Shown piece after piece: positions 27,415 through 35,954 of a DNA stretch of 64,000 bases. The first letter of the stretch is position 1, and each line of letters opens with the position of its first letter. The notes beneath the pieces are model-generated. The model was not told the DNA's origin, ran no database searches, and saw nothing but the letters and a program-made list of their open reading frames with translations. The stretch spans positions 2,590,553 through 2,654,552 of the forward strand of contig JAUZSN010000002.1 of assembly GCA_030949405.1 (NCBI GenBank). The letters run 5' to 3'. The translations under genes and the position numbers were made by a program. This DNA comes from Methylococcales bacterium. GTDB lineage: Bacteria > Pseudomonadota > Gammaproteobacteria > Methylococcales > Methylomonadaceae.

Positions 27415-28263
27415 ATGGCATCTAAAAAGCAATCCTATAATAAAGGGGACAAATTATCAGCTTGGCGTGAATCGCTTAATGATATTATTTTTGGCGCAGA
27501 AACACGTTTAGGAAAAGGCTTTGATATTATCTTAATTATTATGATAATACTCAGTATTTTCATGGTGATGCTCGATAGTGTTGAATCCATACAGCGTCGT
27601 TATTATAAAATATTTTACATAAGCGAATGGTTTTTCACGCTCTTATTTACCATTGAATATTTAGCACGATTAATTTGTGTTCGCAAACCGTGGCTGTACG
27701 TTCGCAGTTTTTTTGGACTGGTCGATTTACTGTCTATTTTACCCACTTATATCGGGCTTTTAATTCCTGGGGTAAAATATATGCTGGTACTACGTGCCTT
27801 ACGTTTGTTGCGAATTTTTAGAATTTTAAAGCTCTCTGAATATATGCAAGAAGCGCATATACTTATGGATGCGTTAACCAGTAGTTTTCGTAAAATTGCC
27901 GTCTTTTTATATGTTGTGTTAACGTTAGTGGTGGTCTTTGGCTCACTAATGTATGTTGTTGAAGGCAGTCATGCTGGATTTACCAGTATCCCTAAATCAA
28001 TTTATTGGGCAATCGTCACCTTAACAACGGTCGGCTATGGCGATATTGCACCACAATCAACGTTAGGCCAAATCATAGCCTCGGCGATTATGATTATGGG
28101 TTATGGTATTATTGCAGTACCTACGGGCGTATACAGTGCTGAATTATTTAAGCATTATCAAGCCGATAAAATTACCAATGATGCTTGCCCTGATTGCGGC
28201 GCAACAGGACATGATTTTGATGCGCAATTTTGCAAATACTGTGGACATCCACTCGAACATTAA
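27415..28263 (+). CDS. Voltage-gated-type potassium channel with C-terminal zinc ribbon
   Basis: A 282-residue six-helix channel. S4 carries regularly spaced Arg (VLRALRLLRIFRILKL, 125-140), and the selectivity filter is TVGYGD (205-210), so K+ selectivity is expected. After the last helix a short linker leads to a zinc-ribbon-like tail with C258/C261 and C273/C276 (CPDC...CKYC). That tail is unusual for this channel family and could sense metal or redox state. Followed closely by gloA. Confidence 0.9.
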   Translation: MASKKQSYNKGDKLSAWRESLNDIIFGAETRLGKGFDIILIIMIILSIFMVMLDSVESIQRRYYKIFYISEWFFTLLFTIEYLARLICVRKPWLYVRSFFGLVDLLSILPTYIGLLIPGVKYMLVLRALRLLRIFRILKLSEYMQEAHILMDALTSSFRKIAVFLYVVLTLVVVFGSLMYVVEGSHAGFTSIPKSIYWAIVTLTTVGYGDIAPQSTLGQIIASAIMIMGYGIIAVPTGVYSAELFKHYQADKITNDACPDCGATGHDFDAQFCKYCGHPLEH

Positions 28264-28288
28264 ACTTTTAAACAAGGGGAATTTAAAC

Positions 28289-28729
28289 ATGCGCTATTTA
28301 CATGCGATGGTACGCGTTAAAAATCTTGACGATTCATTGGATTTTTATTGCCATAAACTAGGCTTAATGGAATCCCATCGAATTGAAAGTGAAGAAGGAC
28401 GTTTTTCACTCATCTATTTATACGCCCCTGAAGACAGTAAGCAGGCTAAAGCGAATGAAGCCCCCTTAATAGAATTAACCTATAATTGGGACAGTGAAAA
28501 CTATGACGCTGGACGTAATTTTGGACATTTAGCGTTTGAAGTTACTAATATCTATAGCGTTTGCCAATCATTAATCGATCAAGGGGTCATTATAAATCGA
28601 CCGCCACGCGATGGTTATATGGCCTTTCTTAAATCACCTGACAACATTTCTATTGAATTATTACAAAAAGGGCCTAAATTACCGTGTCAAGAACCGTGGC
28701 TTTCAATGGAAAATACGGGCCATTGGTAA
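28289..28729 (+). CDS. gloA: Lactoylglutathione lyase (glyoxalase I)
   Basis: A 146-residue VOC-fold metalloenzyme converting the methylglyoxal-glutathione hemithioacetal to S-lactoylglutathione. Ligand His near the N terminus (MRYLHAMVRVKNLDDSLDFY), the Glu of PLIELTYNW, the FGHLAFEV His and the terminal ISIELLQKG Glu are present. Start ATG 28289 follows AAGGGG; a longer frame from 28103 overlaps the channel gene and was rejected. Its 3' end overlaps the start of comF. Confidence 0.95.
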   Translation: MRYLHAMVRVKNLDDSLDFYCHKLGLMESHRIESEEGRFSLIYLYAPEDSKQAKANEAPLIELTYNWDSENYDAGRNFGHLAFEVTNIYSVCQSLIDQGVIINRPPRDGYMAFLKSPDNISIELLQKGPKLPCQEPWLSMENTGHW

Positions 28730-29409
28730 ATTATGCACGCAAAATTCTTAACCGTTCATCCATGTGTATTCTCTGTGATGACGATGGCATCGAGGGTAAA
28801 GATATTTGTAAGTTTTGTTTTCAGCAATTACTGCGAAATAAACAGAGCTGTTATCAATGTGGTTACCCCTTAAAATCAAAAAGGCTATCCCCTCTTTGTG
28901 GAACCTGTTTATCAAACCCACCTGATTTTAACACGACCCACGCGCCTTTTATCTATCAAGGGGCCATAGGATATTTAATTACACAACTTAAGTTTAATCA
29001 AACCTATAAAAATGCACGTTTATTAGGCCAGATTTTTGCAGATTCATTAACAAAGACCTCATTACCTCAATGTATTATCCCTGTTCCCCTCCATAAAAAA
29101 CGCTATCGCCAACGAGGTTTTAATCAATCATTAGAAATTGCTAAAACAGTGGGAAAACAGTTACATATTCCGATTGAATCTAAACTCTGTATTCGCCATC
29201 GAAATACGCCTCATCAAATAGGCTTACCCAAACACAAACGCCATGAAAATGTTAAAAATGCCTTCTCCCTTGTGAAACAAATCAACTATACCCATATTGC
29301 TATTTTAGATGATGTCATGACAACAGGCTCCACCTTACGAGAAATTACGCGTATTTTTAAAAAAGCAGGCGTTAGCACGATAGAATTATGGGTTTGTGCG
29401 CGTGCCTAA
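28684..29409 (+). CDS. comF: ComF family phosphoribosyltransferase-like protein
   Basis: A 241-residue protein: N-terminal double zinc finger (CILC, CKFC, CYQC, CGTC between about 28 and 80), then a type I PRTase domain with IIPVPLHKKRYRQRGFNQS and the PRPP motif VAILDDVMTTGSTL-like (here IAILDDVMTTGSTL). ComF is linked to DNA uptake in competent bacteria. The start is uncertain: ATG 28684 overlaps gloA by 46 bp; a TTG at about 28723 or ATG 28762 are alternatives. Confidence 0.88.
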   Translation: MSRTVAFNGKYGPLVNYARKILNRSSMCILCDDDGIEGKDICKFCFQQLLRNKQSCYQCGYPLKSKRLSPLCGTCLSNPPDFNTTHAPFIYQGAIGYLITQLKFNQTYKNARLLGQIFADSLTKTSLPQCIIPVPLHKKRYRQRGFNQSLEIAKTVGKQLHIPIESKLCIRHRNTPHQIGLPKHKRHENVKNAFSLVKQINYTHIAILDDVMTTGSTLREITRIFKKAGVSTIELWVCARA

Positions 29410-29450
29410 ATTAATGGTGCGTTTAACCAACACAACAAAAGGAAATTAAA

Positions 29451-29897
29451 ATGAAAATATGGGTAGATGCTGATGCGTGTCCCGTCGTTATTAAGGCTAT
29501 TTTATTTAAAGCCGCAGAACGGACAGGAACTTTCGTAACGTTAGTCGCTAATCATTCGTTACATATCCCCCCTTCCCGCACCATCCAATTTCTTCAGGTT
29601 TCATCAGGATTTGATGTGGCTGATAACGAAATTGTTAAACGACTTGTCCCTGGCGATTTAGTGATTACCGGTGATATTCCTTTGGCAGCGGAAGTTATCG
29701 AAAAAGGAGCTTACGCGCTTAATCCACGCGGCGAACTTTATACCACTGAGAATATTAAAGCCCGTTTAAACATGAGAGATTTTATGGATACCTTACGTTC
29801 CAGTGGTATTGATACGGGCGGACAAGCCCCCTTGAGTCACAGTGAACGTCAAGAATTTGCAAATCATTTAGATAAACTGTTGGCTAATGCGACTTAA
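29451..29897 (+). CDS. YaiI/YqxD family protein (DUF188)
   Basis: A 148-residue protein starting [22 protein letters not shown], with [37 protein letters not shown] and [14 protein letters not shown], all hallmarks of the YaiI/YqxD family, which has a PIN-like nuclease fold with conserved Asp residues. The biochemical role is not known. RBS AAGGAAA precedes the ATG. Confidence 0.93.
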   Translation: MKIWVDADACPVVIKAILFKAAERTGTFVTLVANHSLHIPPSRTIQFLQVSSGFDVADNEIVKRLVPGDLVITGDIPLAAEVIEKGAYALNPRGELYTTENIKARLNMRDFMDTLRSSGIDTGGQAPLSHSERQEFANHLDKLLANAT

Positions 29898-29997
29898 AAA
29901 CCAACCCAACTCTGTGATAAGATTTACGGATTAATTGCACAAAAAAATTAAAAAGAAGCTACACTGAGCTGTTTTATTAATAATTAATGGAGGATTT

Positions 29998-30717
29998 ATG
30001 TGTTTTAGTGCGAATATGTCACTCGGATTAGGCGTTATCGGCATAGTGGCAGCAAGCATTACCTTTTTCGATAAAAAGGAGTCTTTTTGGGTTAGATTAG
30101 CCCGCTCTTATGCGATTCTTCATTTTGCACTCATGGAGTTTATTCAATATTTTGCCTACCCCGTTGTCGATCAATGTGGCTATGGAACCAACCTTTTTCT
30201 CAGTGAACTCTCAGCGTATCATATTTGCTTACAAGCCTTTGCAATTATGCCCGCATTAGCGACCTATTCATCCGATCCGAATGCGTTAAAGCGTGCAACT
30301 CAAATAGGCGGATCGTTAAGCGGTCTTTTTATTCTGTTTAAATTTTTCCCTCAACAATGGCAATTATTTAATATTGAACCTAATTTTATTGGTGATATGG
30401 TCTCGTGTTTATTTATGGGAAAATATCATGTCGGTTACCATATTGCGAGTGCCTACGGTTTATTAATCACCCATGGTTCGTTATTTGCCTTAGCCATAAG
30501 CGGGTTTTTATGGAAAAACAATATAAAAATAGCCAGTTTTCATTTTAGCATGGCGATGATGACGTTATTTTTTCCACAATGGGCATTTGGAGTCTCAACA
30601 GGTGAAGCCGCAGCGATGTATTGTTTTTACTCCATTCCTATTACCGCAAGTTTTATGCCTATGTTTACTAAATTTTTTAAAGCGGATAAACCAGAGAGTT
30701 TTCAAGAATTTGCTTAA
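29998..30717 (+). CDS. Polytopic membrane protein with N-terminal MCFSA motif, unknown function
   Basis: A 239-residue protein with about seven hydrophobic helices. It begins MCFSANMSLGLG, the N-terminal signature of a widespread family of uncharacterised membrane proteins; the body has AIMPALATYSS and a conserved HVGYHIASAYG segment. RBS GGAGG precedes the ATG. Its 3' end overlaps the convergent kinase gene by 41 bp. No function can be assigned. Confidence 0.75.
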   Translation: MCFSANMSLGLGVIGIVAASITFFDKKESFWVRLARSYAILHFALMEFIQYFAYPVVDQCGYGTNLFLSELSAYHICLQAFAIMPALATYSSDPNALKRATQIGGSLSGLFILFKFFPQQWQLFNIEPNFIGDMVSCLFMGKYHVGYHIASAYGLLITHGSLFALAISGFLWKNNIKIASFHFSMAMMTLFFPQWAFGVSTGEAAAMYCFYSIPITASFMPMFTKFFKADKPESFQEFA

Positions 30718-31297
30718 AATCACAGTGATCTAAAAAGTGATTGGCGTTGATAATTTGAATGTTAAAACAAGCCTCACTCACAAAAAATGAAAATTCGCGA
30801 TCAATAATTCCTTGATCTTCTAATTGACTCAATGATGCCAGACAAGGGATATTGATAGCTTTAATTATCGTTAGTTGACTGGCGTGCAGTTGTATTGCAA
30901 GCCAAGCGGCTAAACTATCTGACGTAACCCCCCAACTGGCCTTAATAGTCGCTTCATTGAGTTCGTCAATACAAGGCGACCAAATAATTTTGAAAGGGGC
31001 TTTTATTTTTATTTGTTTTTGAATATCGTTAACCAAATTTAGAACCTGAAAATTGGCCTGTAACCCCTGAAACAATAAAGCCATCTGTTGCATAGCTAAA
31101 ATTGCCATTTCATGTGCAATCACATCATTAAAGTGCCAACACTGCTGGGATTGACGAACATTATCTGCAAATAATCCCCCCCCTGGAACAATGATAACCA
31201 TCTCCTGACTCAGCGTTTCAATTTTATTTAAACAACCGATTAATTGCTTTGATTTTTCTAAACTCCCGCCAAGTTTAACCACATGAATTTTTGTCAC
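30677..31297 (-). CDS. Amino-acid-kinase-fold protein of methanopterin synthesis (MfnE-like)
   Basis: A 206-residue protein with the amino acid kinase fold: VVKLGGSLEKS (phosphate-binding Lys/Gly), VIIVPGGGLFADNVR, and WGVTSDSLAAWLA. In H4MPT-using bacteria and methanogens a kinase of this family (MfnE) phosphorylates the aminomethylfuran precursor, and bacterial homologues lie in H4MPT/methanofuran gene sets; assignment here rests on family resemblance. It is followed on the same strand... transcription order is GGDEF gene, glyoxalase-II-like gene, then this gene, with a 6-bp gap, suggesting one unit. Confidence 0.75.
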   Translation of the reverse strand: MTKIHVVKLGGSLEKSKQLIGCLNKIETLSQEMVIIVPGGGLFADNVRQSQQCWHFNDVIAHEMAILAMQQMALLFQGLQANFQVLNLVNDIQKQIKIKAPFKIIWSPCIDELNEATIKASWGVTSDSLAAWLAIQLHASQLTIIKAINIPCLASLSQLEDQGIIDREFSFFVSEACFNIQIINANHFLDHCDFKQILENSLVYPL

Positions 31298-31303
31298 AAT
31301 CCT

Positions 31304-31939
31304 CTAATTAATGTGAACAAAAGGATTATTTTCCATTTCTTCTGCAAAACTTGACATAGGCCCATGCCCTGAAATAAATGTAACCTTCCCACCTAAAGGC
31401 CAAAGTTTATTTTTAATTGAATCAATCAACGTATTAAAGTCCCCTTTTTCTAAATCGGTACGCCCGATAGAGCCTTTAAATAAAACATCCCCCACTAAGG
31501 CCCGTTGAGATGCAGCATGATACAAAACAATGTGACCGGGTGTATGACCAGGACAATGAATGACCTCTAATACTTCATTCCCTATTTCAACACGATCCCC
31601 TTCTTCAAGCCAGCGTGTCGGTTTAAAACTATCACAAGGTGGAAAACCAAAAGTCTGACACTGCGAAGGAATAGTTTCAATTAAAAACCGATCCTCATGA
31701 TGAGGCCCTTCAATCGGAATATTGTACATTGACGCTAACTCCGCCGTTGCCCCAACGTGATCTAAATGCCCATGCGTTAAGATAATGGATTCTAAAATAA
31801 CATCTTCTTTTTCAAGTACGTCTAATAATTGATCAACATCGCCACCGGGATCAACAAAGGCCGCTTTACCCGTGTTGTCACAAATGAGTAAGGAACAGTT
31901 TTGTTGAAAAGAAGTCACAGGAATTGTAATTATTTTCAT
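31304..31939 (-). CDS. Glyoxalase II-like metallo-beta-lactamase-fold hydrolase
   Basis: A 211-residue hydrolase with the zinc motif THGHLDHVG (about 55-63), later His in HCPGHTPGH, Asp in VGDVLFKGSIGRTD and a final SGHGP His. This is the YcbL-type glyoxalase II branch, which hydrolyses thioesters such as S-lactoylglutathione. With gloA elsewhere in the window a methylglyoxal or formaldehyde-thiol detoxification role is plausible. It stands between the GGDEF-like gene and the MfnE-like gene. Confidence 0.9.
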   Translation of the reverse strand: MKIITIPVTSFQQNCSLLICDNTGKAAFVDPGGDVDQLLDVLEKEDVILESIILTHGHLDHVGATAELASMYNIPIEGPHHEDRFLIETIPSQCQTFGFPPCDSFKPTRWLEEGDRVEIGNEVLEVIHCPGHTPGHIVLYHAASQRALVGDVLFKGSIGRTDLEKGDFNTLIDSIKNKLWPLGGKVTFISGHGPMSSFAEEMENNPFVHIN

Positions 31940-31974
31940 TAATAAACCTTTGGGGATTATGGATGCAGATGAAT

Positions 31975-33039
31975 TTAAGTTTGTTTTATTTTTTGCAAAT
32001 GAGTATCGGCCTCATCAATTAATTTCACAGCAATTTCCTGCTGAATTTGGGATGAGCTGTCCCGATCAAATTCGTAACTTGCATGACCTATCGCCGCAGA
32101 AAAAGAAATAGTTTGTCCTAAAAAAATTATTTTATGTTCTTTTAAGACCGCCTGTATTCGTTTAGACAACGCAACAACGACCTCATCAGAGACATTAACT
32201 AATAAGGCTGCAAATTTCTTACCTTCATAATAACTAAAAACATCTGAAACTCGAAGCTGTTGTTTTAATAATTCAGAAATAGATTCCAAAACATACTTTT
32301 CTAATTTTTGTGCATCGGTATTTTTACGTCCCTTTGAAAAAATAACATCAAAGATTAAACACGAAATATAATTAACACTACGCTGTCCTCGATCAAGTTC
32401 TTCAACAAGCCGTCTTTCAAAAAAATGGCGGTTATTAACGTGGGTGAGCGTTTCAATGAGTTTAACTTGCTTTAACGTCTCAAACTGCAAACTATTTTCA
32501 ATCGTCATCGCCAATAAAGCCACCAGTTGGGGCATTGAGTCATTAATAAAACTATTAAAAAAACAATCGGCCCGTTTACTGACAAGGTTTAATGAGCCTA
32601 AATAGTGCCCTTTACGAGTCAACGGCATAATGGCAATGGTTGCAGGTGTTTCTTCACGTAGGGGGAAAAAAACCTCATGCTTATAAGCCTCATAAGCCCC
32701 CATATACATCCCATTACTAAAATTATTCACCAGAATAATTTTATCTTCTAATAAAATTAAATTAGCATTTTTTTCGTAATCATAATCGTAACTCGCTAAG
32801 TAATTGCTGATTTCATTATCCTGATTAACCAATGATAGGCTTATATCATCTAAGTCAAAAACAACGACAAGCTCTTTTAAAATAAAATCAATTATTTCTG
32901 GAAGCGTTGTTAAATCAAGTAATTGCAGCTCAAAACTACGAAGTTTTTTAAGCATCAAATTATCCCCTTCGACCTTATTGACCATAGTGTCGAGGCAACT
33001 TTGCAATATCATTAAATCGGTGGTTATATCTTCTTCCAA
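31975..33039 (-). CDS. DUF484/GAF-GGDEF protein with degenerate active site
   Basis: A 354-residue cytosolic protein. An N-terminal coiled segment is followed by a GAF/DUF484-like sensor (about 35-185) and a GGDEF-fold domain beginning LTHVNNRHFFERRL (about 198). The GGDEF signature itself is replaced: residues 269-277 read SYYEGKKFA. Cyclic-di-GMP synthesis is therefore unlikely; it may be a binding or scaffold protein. First gene of a likely unit with the glyoxalase-II-like and MfnE-like genes. Confidence 0.85.
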   Translation of the reverse strand: MEEDITTDLMILQSCLDTMVNKVEGDNLMLKKLRSFELQLLDLTTLPEIIDFILKELVVVFDLDDISLSLVNQDNEISNYLASYDYDYEKNANLILLEDKIILVNNFSNGMYMGAYEAYKHEVFFPLREETPATIAIMPLTRKGHYLGSLNLVSKRADCFFNSFINDSMPQLVALLAMTIENSLQFETLKQVKLIETLTHVNNRHFFERRLVEELDRGQRSVNYISCLIFDVIFSKGRKNTDAQKLEKYVLESISELLKQQLRVSDVFSYYEGKKFAALLVNVSDEVVVALSKRIQAVLKEHKIIFLGQTISFSAAIGHASYEFDRDSSSQIQQEIAVKLIDEADTHLQKIKQT

Positions 33040-33349
33040 TGTTCTATTCTCTTAACGGTGAGTAACTTTCACTTTAAGGTTAGCAGTTTATTAAAAAACT
33101 GCGTAATAATTTAGCCTTATCGCGCTATTTTAGTGATTATTTTTTAAAAAATTATAACGCATAATTCTATCATTATCTGCAACGATGCCGTCGATTGTCT
33201 ACTTAAAACTGGTAGAATAAGCACTAATATAAGTTTCAAAAAAACTTAACTTACGCAATTTAGTTAAGGCAAAAGGTTATAAAAGAAAAGGCAGCATTAC
33301 CCTGTTATACCCTAAAAGTTATTAACTAAAAATACTTACTGGTTATTGA
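33040..33349. other. Divergent intergenic region
   Basis: 310 bp of AT-rich sequence between the GGDEF-like and MBOAT genes. It should hold both promoters. I looked for a cyclic-di-GMP riboswitch and saw none; no repeat, hairpin or small gene was recognised. Confidence 0.5.
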
Positions 33350-34819
33350 ATGATTTTTAACAGCTCTGAATTTTTATTTATATTTTTACCCCTTTCTTTT
33401 TTTATTTACTTTTATTTTCTACATAAACGCTTCATTATTGGTGCAAAAGCGTTTCTCGTTTTTGCCTCATTATTTTTTTATAGCTGGTGGGAAATTAGCT
33501 ATTTGCCCCTTATTTTATCCTCCATGCTGTTCAATTATGTCATTGGAAGTGCGTTAAATGAGAAAAAAAAGCGGTTACAGTTTCCTAAAAAATCACTGCT
33601 CATCACCGGAATTGTGGCTAATCTGGGGTTATTAGGCTATTTTAAATATTATGATTTTTTAATTCATAATTTTAACCTTGCTTTCGATGGCTCAGTTCCC
33701 CCACTAAACCTGTTATTACCGTTAGCTATTTCATTTTTTACCTTTCAACAAATTGCCTATTTAGTCGACTCTTATCGGCAAGAAACTTCAGAATATGATT
33801 TTTTAAATTACGCTCTTTTTGTCACCTTTTTTCCCCAGCTTATTGCCGGGCCTATTGTTCATCATGCCGAAATGATGCCGCAATTTGCCTCAAAATGGAA
33901 TTTAGTTAAGCGTTATCCCAATATTGCGACAGGATTATTTATTTTTGCTATTGGCTTAGCTAAAAAAGTAATGATTGCCGACACGTTTGCAGAATGGGCA
34001 ACCTTAGGATTTGATCAAGCCCCAACCCTTAATTTTTTTGAAGCCTGGGCCACGTCATTAGCTTATAGCTTTCAATTATATTTTGATTTTAGTGGTTATA
34101 CCGATATGGCGATTGGAGCGGCCTTATTATTTAACATAAAATTACCGATTAATTTTAACTCACCCTATAAAGCCTTAGATATTCAAGACTTTTGGCGACG
34201 ATGGCATATCACCTTATCTCGTTTTTTACGTAATTATATTTATATTCCCCTCGGTGGAAATCGTAAAGGTATGTTTAGAACGTATTTTAATTTATGGATC
34301 ACCTTTATTCTGGGCGGAATTTGGCATGGTGCGGGATGGACATTTATATTTTGGGGTGTTTTACATGGAACCGCCTTGGTCATCCATCGTTTGTGGTCAA
34401 GCGTTGGTTACAAATTACCTAAAATTTTAGCTTGGTTTTTAACCTTTAATTTTATTAATCTTTCTTGGGTCTTTTTTCGAGCCAAAGAATGGGACGATGC
34501 CCATAAAGTCATTGAAGGAATGTTAGGATTATCAGGGGTTGTAATTACAGATCGGCGTGAAAAATTATTTTCATTTTTATCCTCATTTGAAAATGTCTCT
34601 TTTGGCAAGGTGACCGAACATATTGGCGATGGCTCTAATGTTATGTATGCCCTTTTAGTGGGGTTTATCCTTTGTCTTTATTGTCAAAATTCATCTGAAA
34701 TGGTCGCTAAAAAAACATTTAAAAGTTATCACGCTGTTTTTATTGCATTAACCGTTTTAGTTTCCTATTTATTGTCAATAGAAACAGAATCGTCTCCTTT
34801 TTTATATTTTAATTTCTAG
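33350..34819 (+). CDS. MBOAT family membrane O-acyltransferase (AlgI-like)
   Basis: A 489-residue protein with about twelve helices. Family motifs: FFPQLIAGPIVHHAEMMPQF, LYFDFSGYTDMAIG, FWRRWHITLSRFLRNYIYIPLGG and the catalytic His in LGGIWHGAGWTFIFWG. It moves acyl (usually acetyl) groups across the membrane onto a polysaccharide or similar acceptor. No alginate or cellulose synthesis genes are present, so the acceptor is unknown. It is followed by an SGNH-like gene whose RBS overlaps its stop, a pairing typical of export-side acylation systems. Confidence 0.92.
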   Translation: MIFNSSEFLFIFLPLSFFIYFYFLHKRFIIGAKAFLVFASLFFYSWWEISYLPLILSSMLFNYVIGSALNEKKKRLQFPKKSLLITGIVANLGLLGYFKYYDFLIHNFNLAFDGSVPPLNLLLPLAISFFTFQQIAYLVDSYRQETSEYDFLNYALFVTFFPQLIAGPIVHHAEMMPQFASKWNLVKRYPNIATGLFIFAIGLAKKVMIADTFAEWATLGFDQAPTLNFFEAWATSLAYSFQLYFDFSGYTDMAIGAALLFNIKLPINFNSPYKALDIQDFWRRWHITLSRFLRNYIYIPLGGNRKGMFRTYFNLWITFILGGIWHGAGWTFIFWGVLHGTALVIHRLWSSVGYKLPKILAWFLTFNFINLSWVFFRAKEWDDAHKVIEGMLGLSGVVITDRREKLFSFLSSFENVSFGKVTEHIGDGSNVMYALLVGFILCLYCQNSSEMVAKKTFKSYHAVFIALTVLVSYLLSIETESSPFLYFNF

Positions 34820-34827
34820 GATTATCA

Positions 34828-35856
34828 GTGAGTCACGTAAAAAGATCAAAACTTTTTTTATTAATAACCGTCCTTTCTTTTATAATCCTTATCATTACCT
34901 ATACGGTTGGCTATTATTTAATGGCCACCCGAGAAATTTTAGTCAGTCATTCTTACAAACAATTTTTATTGAATCATACTCAAGGTCAACGACTTATTAT
35001 TGATAGTGGCTCTAATTCTTTTTTTGGGATTGATAGTCATTTACTTGAAAAAGAACTCAATATTTTAACCATCAATTTAGCGGATAATGCAGGGTACCCC
35101 TTACAAAGTAAATTACGGCGCATTGAAAAATATTCGCATCAAGGGGATATTGTATTACTCCCTCTTGAGTGGCAATATTATTCTTATGAGGCTATTCCTG
35201 ATATTTTTACGAATAATTTACTCGGAAGTTTACATTACTACCATCAAAGCACTCCCGTTCAAGATATAAAACAAATATGGAACACCCCTTTTTCAAGTTT
35301 TATGTATGATGTTAATCATTATAGAAAAGAATTTAAAAATAATAATCGTAATTTAAAGCAACATATTGAAAGATTTAACCATCAAGAAAGAGGTGATTTT
35401 ATACAAGAAGATTTTGTTTTAGAATTTGAGGAGGCCAGTAAAGTGACTCCTTGTGATGAATACGTTTTAGGAAATGCCTTGAAAAATGGATTTACACTTT
35501 CTTCGACGTTTAAAGAAAACTTAAAACTTATTCAGCAATTACAAAACCAAGGCATTCATATTGTTTTAACGTGGCCTGTCGTCGTCGGAAAAGACTGTTA
35601 TAGCTTAAAAAATACGCCAATGATTAAAGGTTTTACAAAATTAATTAAAAAGACACTTAATGAGCATAACATCTTAATTTTAGGCGATCCTTATGAAAGT
35701 CGATTTTCCCCTGAATTTATTCTGAATAGTTATTATCATATCAATGCAAAAGCGCGTGATATGCGTACAAGACGATTAATTAATCACCTTAAAAACCCAA
35801 TAAGTTACTCGTGGTTTAATCAAACTAAAGCCATCTCCTATGACTTAGATATTTAA
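34828..35856 (+). CDS. Membrane-anchored SGNH-like (DltD/AlgX-type) acylation partner
   Basis: A 342-residue protein with an N-terminal membrane anchor (about 9-32) and a periplasmic domain. IIDSGSNSFFGIDSHLLEKE (about 57-76) looks like the GDSL-type serine block with Ser as nucleophile, and YHINAKARDMRT near the C terminus supplies the His of the SGNH dyad. GTG start with TAGGA overlapping the MBOAT stop, so the two are translationally coupled. I infer that the MBOAT protein supplies acyl groups and this protein transfers them to the acceptor. Confidence 0.7.
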   Translation: MSHVKRSKLFLLITVLSFIILIITYTVGYYLMATREILVSHSYKQFLLNHTQGQRLIIDSGSNSFFGIDSHLLEKELNILTINLADNAGYPLQSKLRRIEKYSHQGDIVLLPLEWQYYSYEAIPDIFTNNLLGSLHYYHQSTPVQDIKQIWNTPFSSFMYDVNHYRKEFKNNNRNLKQHIERFNHQERGDFIQEDFVLEFEEASKVTPCDEYVLGNALKNGFTLSSTFKENLKLIQQLQNQGIHIVLTWPVVVGKDCYSLKNTPMIKGFTKLIKKTLNEHNILILGDPYESRFSPEFILNSYYHINAKARDMRTRRLINHLKNPISYSWFNQTKAISYDLDI

Positions 35857-35864
35857 CGACTAAT

Positions 35865-35894
35865 AGAGACGCAATGCCCATGCCTTGCGTCTCT
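35865..35894. repeat. GAGACGC-type palindromic repeat, copy 2
   Basis: AGAGACGCAA and TTGCGTCTCT form a perfect 10-bp stem with a 10-base loop, right after the SGNH-like gene and before the convergent TPR gene. Same family as the element at 23779. Confidence 0.75.
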
Positions 35895-35954
35895 AATGGT
35901 CATAGACTCAACCTATTTCTAGCCTATAAAACATCAAAATAAAAAATACGCCGT

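Noticed and set aside
28103-28288. Upstream extension of gloA
   Set aside because: It overlaps the zinc-ribbon end of the channel gene; the ATG at 28289 has a good RBS and the family start.
33040-33349. Cyclic-di-GMP riboswitch between the GGDEF-like and MBOAT genes
   Set aside because: None of the GEMM core sequence blocks could be found on either strand.
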